From contig DASQWR010000034.1 in NCBI GenBank assembly GCA_035640155.1, forward strand, positions 1 through 7,844: a stretch of 7,844 nt of DNA. The letters run 5' to 3'. The notes beneath the pieces are model-generated. The model was not told the DNA's origin. It did no database searches and saw nothing but the letters and a program-made list of their open reading frames with translations. Made by a program: the position numbers and the translations under genes. This document shows positions 1 to 5,725 of the stretch, piece by piece. Within the stretch, counting starts at the first letter, position 1, and each line of letters begins with the position of its first letter. Origin of the DNA: JALYQB01 sp035640155 (GTDB lineage Bacteria > Actinomycetota > Actinomycetes > Mycobacteriales > Pseudonocardiaceae).

Positions 1-2051
1 TGGCGGGGATCGGGGAGAACGCCGGGGTGGTCGATGTCGGTGACGGATGGGCGGTCACCTTCAAGGTGGAGTCACACAACCACCCGTCCTACGTGGAGCC
101 CTACCAGGGCGCCGCGACGGGCGTGGGCGGCATCGTCCGCGACATCATGGCGATGGGCGCACGGCCGATTGCACTTGCCGACTCGCTGCGCTTCGGCCCC
201 GCCGAGGCCCCGGACACCGCCCGGGTGCTGCCCGGGGTGGTCGCCGGTGTCGGCGGCTACGGCAACTGCCTCGGGCTGCCCAACATCGGCGGCGAGGTGA
301 TGTTCGACGCCTCCTATGCGGGGAATCCGCTGGTGAACGCCCTTTGCATCGGGGCGATGCGGACCGAGGACCTCCACCTCGCGCATGCCTCCGGCGCCGG
401 CAACAAGATCCTCCTCTTCGGGGCGCGGACCGGGCTGGACGGCATCGGGGGCGTGTCCGTGCTGGCCAGTGACACGTTCTCCGGGGACACGTTCTCCGGG
501 GACGATACTGCACGTAGGTCCTCGGCGCGCAAGAAGCTGCCGAGCGTGCAGGTCGGCGACCCGTTCACCGAGAAGGTGCTCATCGAGTGCTGCCTGGAGC
601 TCTTCCACGCCGGCTTGGTGGTCGGCATCCAGGACCTCGGCGGCGCCGGGCTGTCCTGCGCCACCTCGGAGCTGGCGAGCGCTGGCGACGGGGGGATGCG
701 CGTCGATCTCGAGACGGTACCGCTGCGGACGTCCGGCATGACGCCCGCCGAGATCCTCTCCAGCGAGTCGCAGGAGCGGATGTGCGCCGTCGTCGCGCCC
801 TCCGACGTCGACGCCTTTCTGGCGGTGTGTGCCAAGTGGGACGTCACTGCCACGGTGATCGGCGAAGTGACCGAAGGCGAGCGGCTGGAGATCACCTGGT
901 ACGGCGAGACCGTGGTGGACGTCCCCCCGCGGACCGTCGCGCACGAGGGCCCGGTCTACCAGCGCCCGGTGCGGCGACCGTCCACCGAGGACGCCCAGGT
1001 GGCAGACGGCCCCGAGCGCCTCGCTCGTCCATCCACACCGGACGAGCTGCGGGACACCCTGCTGCAGCTCGCCGGATGCCCGAACCTCTGCTCCCGGTCC
1101 TGGGTCACCGGCCAGTACGACCGCTACGTCCGCGGAGGCACCGTGCTGGCGCAGCCCGCGGACACCGGCATGGTGCGCATCGACGACTCGACGCAGCGCG
1201 GAGTGGCCGTCTCGACCGACTGCAACGCCCGGTTCGTCGCGCTGGACCCCTACGCCGGGGCGCAGCTCGCGCTGGCCGAGTCCTACCGCAACGTCGCGGT
1301 GTCGGGGGCGACCCCGCTGGCCGTCACGAACTGCCTCAACTTCGGGGCGCCCACCGACCCGGGCGTGATGTGGCAGTTCGCCGAGGCAGTGCGCGGTCTG
1401 GCCGACGGGTGCGCGACGCTCGGCATTCCGGTCACCGGCGGCAACGTCAGCTTCTACAACCAGACCGGGGACACCGCAATCCTGCCGACCCCGGTGGTCG
1501 GGGTGCTCGGCGTGATCGACGACGTGCACCGGCGGATCCACACCGGGTTCATCGCCGCTGGTGACGCGGTGTACCTGCTCGGCGACACTCGCGACGAGTT
1601 CGGCGGAAGCGAGTGGGCGCACGTGGTGCACGGACACCTCGGGGGTCGGCCCCCCGCGGTGGACCTCGCCCGCGAGCGGTTGTTGGCAGACGTGCTCGCG
1701 GCGGCCGCGCAGGACGGGTTGGTGAGCGCCGCGCACGACCTGTCCGACGGTGGGCTGGCACAGGCGGTGGTGGAGGCGTGCCTGATCGGCGGCCTCGGCG
1801 CGCGCATCGCTCTCACCGGGGATCCGTTCGTCGAGCTGTTCTCCGAGTCCGCGGGCCGCGCGCTGGTCGCCGTCCCGGCCGCCGAAGAGGATCGCTTCAT
1901 CGAGCTGTGCGCCGAGCGGGGGCTGCCCGCGACGCGGCTCGGCACCGTCGAAGCCGGGTCGGCGCTGGACGTCGAGGGTGTCGCCAGGATCGGACTCGAC
2001 GAGCTACGTGCCGCGTGGGAGGGCACCCTGCCGGCGCTCTTCGGAGCCTGA
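1..2051 (+). CDS. purL: Phosphoribosylformylglycinamidine synthase subunit PurL (small type), 5'-truncated by window edge
   Basis: PurL is the synthetase subunit of FGAM synthase. It converts FGAR, ATP and ammonia (supplied by PurQ, with PurS as bridge) into FGAM, the fourth step of purine synthesis, in the cytoplasm. The frame is open from base 3, reading AGIGENAG before the GTG at 27, so that GTG is internal. About 680 residues are visible against roughly 750-765 in actinobacterial PurL, so some 75 N-terminal residues are missing. Family landmarks are SHNHPS at 72-89, the DLGGAGLSCATSE segment near 640-675, NCLNFGAP near 1330, TGGNVSFYNQTG near 1435-1470, DLSDGG near 1740 and LFSESAGR near 1835-1860. 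There is no PurQ domain, so this is the small multi-subunit type. One loop carries an in-frame tandem repeat (471-500). The gene ends in TGA and faces the glucose dehydrogenase gene. Identification is certain. Confidence 0.98.
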   Translation, partial: AGIGENAGVVDVGDGWAVTFKVESHNHPSYVEPYQGAATGVGGIVRDIMAMGARPIALADSLRFGPAEAPDTARVLPGVVAGVGGYGNCLGLPNIGGEVMFDASYAGNPLVNALCIGAMRTEDLHLAHASGAGNKILLFGARTGLDGIGGVSVLASDTFSGDTFSGDDTARRSSARKKLPSVQVGDPFTEKVLIECCLELFHAGLVVGIQDLGGAGLSCATSELASAGDGGMRVDLETVPLRTSGMTPAEILSSESQERMCAVVAPSDVDAFLAVCAKWDVTATVIGEVTEGERLEITWYGETVVDVPPRTVAHEGPVYQRPVRRPSTEDAQVADGPERLARPSTPDELRDTLLQLAGCPNLCSRSWVTGQYDRYVRGGTVLAQPADTGMVRIDDSTQRGVAVSTDCNARFVALDPYAGAQLALAESYRNVAVSGATPLAVTNCLNFGAPTDPGVMWQFAEAVRGLADGCATLGIPVTGGNVSFYNQTGDTAILPTPVVGVLGVIDDVHRRIHTGFIAAGDAVYLLGDTRDEFGGSEWAHVVHGHLGGRPPAVDLARERLLADVLAAAAQDGLVSAAHDLSDGGLAQAVVEACLIGGLGARIALTGDPFVELFSESAGRALVAVPAAEEDRFIELCAERGLPATRLGTVEAGSALDVEGVARIGLDELRAAWEGTLPALFGA
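471..500 (+). repeat. 15-bp perfect tandem duplication inside purL
   Basis: The 15-base unit GACACGTTCTCCGGG occurs twice head to tail (471-485 and 486-500), followed by the first three bases of a third copy. It encodes DTFSG twice and keeps the reading frame. It lies in the loop between the conserved VLASDTF and KKLPSVQVGDPF segments of PurL, where other actinobacterial PurL proteins have, as I recall them, a shorter and variable linker. A replication-slippage origin is an inference. Confidence 0.95.
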
Positions 2052-2074
2052 CTGCACCCGTTGATCGACGAGGG

Positions 2075-2127
2075 CCCGCCGTGGTCGGCCCCGGTGTGAC
2101 GGACTGAGCGAAACGGCGGGGGGCCGA
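2075..2127. terminator. Possible bidirectional termination region between convergent purL and gdh
   Basis: The 88-bp gap between the two converging stop codons (2052-2139) has no gene. It contains two overlapping GC-rich dyads. CCCGCCGT at 2075-2082 can pair with ACGGCGGG at 2113-2120, and TCGGCCCC at 2085-2092 can pair with GGGGCCGA at 2120-2127. Each is eight perfect pairs, but the loops are 27-30 bases and neither stem is followed by a T run. A role in ending both transcripts is suggested only by position. This is weak evidence. Confidence 0.3.
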
Positions 2128-2139
2128 GCAACATGTGGG

Positions 2140-3180
2140 TCAGGGGTGCAAGTCAACCACGACCTTGACGTCACCCTCCCGCCGTTCCAGGGCGTCGGTC
2201 CAGCGCTCCAGCGGCACCCGCCGGGTGATCAGCCGGGCCAGCCACGCCGGGTCCGCCGCGGCGAGCGCGTCCGTCGCCGCGCGGTAGTGCCGCAGGTTCG
2301 CGTTGACGCTGCCCACTACCACGTCGTTGTCCAGCACCAGCTCGTCGTTGATCGCCCCGGCGGCCAGCGGCACCGTACGCCGCGAACCGGAGAGCCCGGT
2401 GAGCACGGTGATCGCGTTCGGCCCAGTGGTGCCCAGCACGTCGAACACCAGCTGCGGTGCGCCGGTGCACTCGATCACCACGTCCGGCGCAAGGCCGTCC
2501 GGCGGCGTAGCGTGGTAGGTCGCGTGCAGGTCGTGGACCAGCGACGGCTTGGGACCGTCGGTGGCGCGGTCGAGCACGTGTACGTCCAGCCCGCGCTGCA
2601 CCCCGATCAGCGCGGCGAGCAATCCGATCGGCCCGGCACCGGTCACGAGCGCGACGTTCGCCCGGGACACCGACCGGTAGGAGATCCGGTCCACCTGCTC
2701 CCACGCCTTGGCGACCACCGAGGCCGGCTCGGTGAGCACCCCGAGCTCGCCCACCGCGGGGTCCACTCGCACCGCGAACGCCACGGGCACCGTCCACCGC
2801 TGCGCGCCGTAGCCGTCGAGCTCCTTGATGCCGCGCTCCGTGTAGCGCCCGTTGCGGCAGTAGTCCCACTCGCCCGCCGCACACGGCCCGCACGGGACGG
2901 GGTCGGGGCGGCGGACCACACCGACCACCAGGTCGCCTGCGGCGAACCCCCTGCTGGCGGGCGCCTCGAGCACCCGGCCCAACGACTCGTGGAACAGCAC
3001 CATGTCCGATGTCCCCGCGGGCAGCGTACCGTGCCCGCCGTGCACGATCTCCCGATCGGTGCCGCACACCCCGACCAGCAGGCCCTCGACCAGCAGCTCG
3101 CCGTCCTCGCGCACCGGCTCCGGCCGGTCGGACACAGCGGCGAGTTCCGGGGCACCGGGCATCACCGTCGTGGCCCTCAC
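2140..3180 (-). CDS. gdh: Zinc-dependent glucose 1-dehydrogenase, MDR superfamily
   Basis: This 346-residue protein matches the archaeal-type glucose dehydrogenase family of medium-chain dehydrogenases, which oxidise beta-D-glucose to gluconolactone with NAD(P)+. Visible are the catalytic-zinc ligands C39 (in GVCGTDRE) and H64-E65, an LTEP motif with E151, the Rossmann loop GAGPIG at 181-186, the family segment NGRYTERGIKELDGYGAQRW at 110-129, and a NANLRHYRAA segment near the C-terminus. Three cysteines (97, 100, 108) keep the CxxCxxGxxxxC spacing, but the first of the usual four structural-zinc cysteines is absent. D204 at the end of the second Rossmann strand favours NAD+, while the following R205 leaves NADP+ use open. 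The GTG start overlaps the TGA of the GH15 gene in a GTGA junction, so translation is probably coupled. The family is clear. Glucose as substrate is inferred from family and neighbour. Confidence 0.88.
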   Translation of the reverse strand: MRATTVMPGAPELAAVSDRPEPVREDGELLVEGLLVGVCGTDREIVHGGHGTLPAGTSDMVLFHESLGRVLEAPASRGFAAGDLVVGVVRRPDPVPCGPCAAGEWDYCRNGRYTERGIKELDGYGAQRWTVPVAFAVRVDPAVGELGVLTEPASVVAKAWEQVDRISYRSVSRANVALVTGAGPIGLLAALIGVQRGLDVHVLDRATDGPKPSLVHDLHATYHATPPDGLAPDVVIECTGAPQLVFDVLGTTGPNAITVLTGLSGSRRTVPLAAGAINDELVLDNDVVVGSVNANLRHYRAATDALAAADPAWLARLITRRVPLERWTDALERREGDVKVVVDLHP

Positions 3181-5009
3181 CGCGCGCCCCGCAGCCGCTC
3201 GTAGCGGGGCACGTCACCCCAGAGCAATGCGGCGCTGTTCACCAGGCCGAGGTGGCTGAACGCCTGGGGAAAGTTGCCGAGGAAGCTGCGAGCGTCGCAG
3301 TCGTACTCCTCGGCGAGCAGGCCCACGTCGTTGGCCAGCCCCGCCAGCTCGGCGAACATCACCTCGGCCTCCTCCCGCCGGCCTGCCAGGGTGAGCGCAT
3401 CGACGTACCAGAACGAGCAGATGAGGAACGCGCCCTCCTTGCCGGAGAGACCGTCCACCTGCGACTCACCGTGCTCCGTGGAGTACCGCTCCACGAGGGG
3501 GCCGTGCTTGAGCCTGCGCCCGATGGCCTCCACCGTCGACACCATGCGGGGATCGTCGCCGGGCAGGAATCCGACGGCGGGGATGAGCAGCGTGGCCGCG
3601 TCCAGCTCCGTCCCGCCGTAGAACTGGGTGAACGCGCCGACGTCGTCGTTCCAGCCCTTCGCGAGCACCTCGGAGCGCACGGCATCGCGCAGGTCCTCCC
3701 ACTGCTCGACCGGACCGTCCAACCCGTGGTCGCGGACCGCCCGCACTGCCCGGTCGAATGCGACCCACACCATCACCCGGGAATGGGTGAAGTAGCGGTC
3801 GGGCCCGCGCATCTCCCACAACCCCTTGTCCGGCTGCTGCCAGATGCGCGCCAGGTGCGCGAGCATCCCGCGCTGCAGCGCCCACGCCTCCTCGTTCGGC
3901 TGCAGGCCGCGCTCGCGCGCCAGGTGCAGGACGTCCAGCACCTCGCCGTAGACGTCGAGCTGCAGCTGGCGATAGGCGCCGTTGCCGACGCGGACGGGCC
4001 GCGCGCCGTGGTAGCCGGGAAGCCAGTCGAGCTCCCACTCGTGCAGGTGCCGCTCGCCACCGATGCCGTACATGATCTGGACACCGGCGGGGTCGCCGGC
4101 CACCGCCCGCAGCAGCCAGTGCCGCCACGCCTCCGCCTCCGACCGGCAGCCGAAGTTGTCCAGCGCCAGCAGCGTGAACGTGGCGTCGCGCAGCCAGCAG
4201 TAGCGATAGTCCCAGTTGCGCTCACCGCCGAGCGTCTCCGGTAGCGATGTAGTGGGCGCGGCGACGATACCGCCGGTGGGGGAGTAGGTGAGCGCCTTGA
4301 GAGTGACCAGCGAACGGCGGACCGTCTCGGCGTGCGGCCCGTCGTAGCGGATCCGCGACTGCCACTCCCGCCAGAACCGCTCCGTCCTGGCAATCTGCTC
4401 GCTCGCGTCCCTGGACGGAGCTGGGGGGTTCTCGGCGGCGCCCACCCACTGCATCGTCCAGGAGTACCGTTCGCCCTCCCGAATGGTGAACCGTGCCCCG
4501 TGTGCCCGCTCGCCGTCGACCCGGGTGGGCAGCACGTCGCCCCGTAGGCACACCGCGTGCGGCCCGGCAACGGCGAGGATGCCGCCGTCCACCCGGCGCA
4601 CCCATGGCACCGCGTCGCCGTAGGCGAAGCGCACCACCCAGCGCAGGTCCACCTCGGCCTTGCCCGAGACGCCCTCGAGCACCCGCACCACATCGGGATG
4701 GTCGTCATCATCGTCGGGTTCGGGTGGCATGGCGTCCACCAGCCGGACCATGCCGTCCGCGGTGTGGAACTCGGTCTCCAGCACCAGCGAGGTGCCCCGG
4801 TAGCGGCGACGGACCTCGGTGACCCCACCGGCAGGACCGATCCGCCAATGCCCGGCGTCCCCGTCACCGAGGAGGCGGGCGAAGCAGGACGGGGCGTCGA
4901 AGCGCGGCAGGCACAACCAGTCGATCGATCCATCGGTACCGACGAGTGCGGCGGTGCGCAGGTCGGAGAGCAGGGCGTAGTCCTCGATGGGTCCGGGCGG
5001 GCTACTCAT
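3177..5009 (-). CDS. Glycoside hydrolase family 15 protein (trehalase/glucoamylase-like)
   Basis: This 610-residue cytoplasmic enzyme has the layout of bacterial GH15 proteins: an N-terminal beta-sandwich domain opening with IEDYALLSDLRTAALVGTDGSIDW, then an (alpha/alpha)6 barrel. Visible motifs are WDYRYCWLRD at 266-275, GLWEMR with E399 as the probable general acid, and LLAEEYD with E567 as the probable general base, by analogy with the WE and AEQ motifs of glucoamylases. GH15 members are inverting hydrolases that release beta-glucose from alpha-glucans; several actinobacterial and archaeal members are trehalases, so trehalose is a good candidate substrate. No signal peptide is seen. The frame is open much further upstream, but the family N-terminus and the promoter spacing place the start at the ATG at 5009. 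The stop overlaps the glucose dehydrogenase start. Family is certain, exact substrate is not. Confidence 0.93.
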   Translation of the reverse strand: MSSPPGPIEDYALLSDLRTAALVGTDGSIDWLCLPRFDAPSCFARLLGDGDAGHWRIGPAGGVTEVRRRYRGTSLVLETEFHTADGMVRLVDAMPPEPDDDDDHPDVVRVLEGVSGKAEVDLRWVVRFAYGDAVPWVRRVDGGILAVAGPHAVCLRGDVLPTRVDGERAHGARFTIREGERYSWTMQWVGAAENPPAPSRDASEQIARTERFWREWQSRIRYDGPHAETVRRSLVTLKALTYSPTGGIVAAPTTSLPETLGGERNWDYRYCWLRDATFTLLALDNFGCRSEAEAWRHWLLRAVAGDPAGVQIMYGIGGERHLHEWELDWLPGYHGARPVRVGNGAYRQLQLDVYGEVLDVLHLARERGLQPNEEAWALQRGMLAHLARIWQQPDKGLWEMRGPDRYFTHSRVMVWVAFDRAVRAVRDHGLDGPVEQWEDLRDAVRSEVLAKGWNDDVGAFTQFYGGTELDAATLLIPAVGFLPGDDPRMVSTVEAIGRRLKHGPLVERYSTEHGESQVDGLSGKEGAFLICSFWYVDALTLAGRREEAEVMFAELAGLANDVGLLAEEYDCDARSFLGNFPQAFSHLGLVNSAALLWGDVPRYERLRGAR

Positions 5010-5016
5010 GCCAGGG

Positions 5017-5022
5017 AGGCTA
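5017..5022 (-). promoter_or_regulatory. Probable -10 box of a leaderless promoter for the GH15-gdh unit
   Basis: On the minus strand TAGCCT (5022-5017) fits the actinobacterial TANNNT -10 pattern. It is followed by exactly seven bases (CCCTGGC) and then the ATG at 5009, so a transcript would begin at or next to the start codon. No Shine-Dalgarno sequence precedes this ATG, as expected for a leaderless mRNA. No convincing -35 element is seen. The TAG of the box is also the stop codon of the decayed hydrolase fragment. Confidence 0.5.
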
Positions 5023-5301
5023 TGCGCCTTGGTGGGCCGACCGCAGCGCGCGCAGGAACGGGGCGGCGTAGCGCGCGTGCCCGGAGTCGTTGGTGTGGAA
5101 GTAGTCATCCGCGTAGTCCCGCCAGCCCAGGTGCGAGGCGGGGGCCTCCGCGCTACCGGCACCAGCTCCGGGTGCCCGGCGAGCACGTCTCGGGTCCACC
5201 GCGGACAGTTCCACCGCGGCGGCACGCCGGGAGCCGCCCTGGAAGTCCGGCACATCGGCGACCAGTCCGACGTAGCTGAGCCTGCCATGTGCCCGGCGGG
5301 C
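5020..5301 (-). pseudogene. Decayed C-terminal fragment of an SGNH (GDSL-type) hydrolase
   Basis: A minus-strand reading frame, open from 5301 to the TAG at 5020-5022, contains LSYVGLVADVPDF near its beginning and ends with GWRDYADDYFHTNDSGH, then ARYAAPFLRAL. The DxxH-type DDYFHTND...GH block resembles block V of SGNH esterases/lipases, which carries the catalytic Asp and His. There is no nucleophile GDS block: the N-terminal part is missing, with an in-frame stop at 5302-5304 just where the divergent gene's promoter lies. The middle (about 5150-5195) reads better in the neighbouring frame (RDVLAGHPELVPVA), which would need one extra base in the GGG run at 5192-5194 and one lost base near 5141-5152. 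The fragment ends 10 bases before the GH15 start, in the same direction. The block V match is good. The remainder, including the two compensating frameshifts, is inference. Confidence 0.5.
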
Positions 5302-5302
5302 C

Positions 5303-5308
5303 TACCCT
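5303..5308 (+). promoter_or_regulatory. Probable -10 box of a leaderless promoter for the SCP-like gene
   Basis: TACCCT at 5303-5308 fits TANNNT and is followed by exactly seven bases (GACCGGC) before the GTG at 5316, the spacing expected when transcription starts on the first base of the start codon. No Shine-Dalgarno sequence precedes this GTG. No clear -35 hexamer is present. This spacing is the main reason for preferring the GTG at 5316 over the in-frame GTG at 5289, which lies upstream of the box. Confidence 0.55.
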
Positions 5309-5315
5309 GACCGGC

Positions 5316-5696
5316 GTGCCGCCCCGCCACACCGTACAAGCGCAGCAGCTGGTGGCGGTCGTCACCGCGGTGGCGCCGTGGCTTGACGGCGCCGCCGACA
5401 CTCCGGCGCGCGTCGAGCTCGCCGCCGCGGTGCGTCTGAGCCTGCGCACGCTGGAGCAGGTGGCGCCGGGGCGCACCGTGGAGGTGCGGGTGCCCCCCTA
5501 CGCCGCTGTGCAGTGCATCGCCGGTCCCCGGCACACCCGGGGCACGCCGCCCAACGTCGTGGAGACCGACCCCCGGACGTGGCTGGAGCTCGCCACCGGA
5601 CGCCTGCTGTGGGCCGATGCCGCAGCAGCAGGGCGCGTCACCGCATCCGGCACCCGGGCCGGAGACGTCGCCGGCTGGTTGCCGCTGGTCCGCTAG
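5316..5696 (+). CDS. Sterol-carrier-like family protein (bacterial SCP orthologue domain)
   Basis: This 126-residue soluble protein matches a small conserved actinobacterial family annotated as sterol carrier family protein (bacterial SCP orthologue domain). The N-terminal half is helical, with PWLDG at 21-25 and a second alanine-rich helix. The conserved core is GRTVEVRVPPYAAVQC at 52-67, then GPRHTRGTPPNVVETD at 70-85, followed by WLELATGRLLWADA and a short GRVTASG segment. The biochemical function is unknown; lipid binding is suggested only by the fold name. In many actinobacteria this gene sits near purine genes such as purF and purL (recalled, not shown here), so its place a few kilobases from purL is not surprising. 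The start is taken at GTG 5316; starting at 5289 would add nine residues. The oxidoreductase gene follows within 6-30 bases, suggesting co-transcription. Confidence 0.82.
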   Translation: MPPRHTVQAQQLVAVVTAVAPWLDGAADTPARVELAAAVRLSLRTLEQVAPGRTVEVRVPPYAAVQCIAGPRHTRGTPPNVVETDPRTWLELATGRLLWADAAAAGRVTASGTRAGDVAGWLPLVR

Positions 5697-5725
5697 CGAC
5701 CGTGCGCGCACTGCCAGATGGCTCC

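Noticed and set aside
27..29. GTG as a purL start codon
   Set aside because: The frame is open upstream to the window edge and reads AGIGENAG, which is conserved PurL sequence, so the true start lies outside the window.
72..1736. 554-codon open frame on the minus strand within purL
   Set aside because: It is antisense to a certain purL. Its composition (His/Gln/Arg/Gly-rich) is that of a complementary-frame shadow in GC-rich DNA, and it has no recognisable motif.
3009..4244. 411-codon plus-strand open frame opposite gdh and GH15
   Set aside because: It is antisense to two well-recognised enzymes, rich in Arg/Pro/His/Gln and without motifs. It is a shadow frame.
4697..4717. Short GTC/ATC-type triplet run within GH15
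   Set aside because: It simply encodes a DDDDD stretch in a surface loop, with mixed codons. It is too short and imperfect to call a repeat element.
5289..5315. Earlier GTG start for the SCP-like gene
   Set aside because: It lies upstream of the probable -10 box and adds residues (PGGPTLTG) that do not resemble the family N-terminus. It also overlaps the minus-strand fragment.
5702..5725. GTG 5702 as start of the oxidoreductase
   Set aside because: It is possible, but the eight added residues (RALPDGS after the start) show no feature and there is no ribosome-binding site. The ATG at 5726 gives the expected short cytoplasmic N-terminus MWQWGFRRAGRR. Kept as an alternative only.
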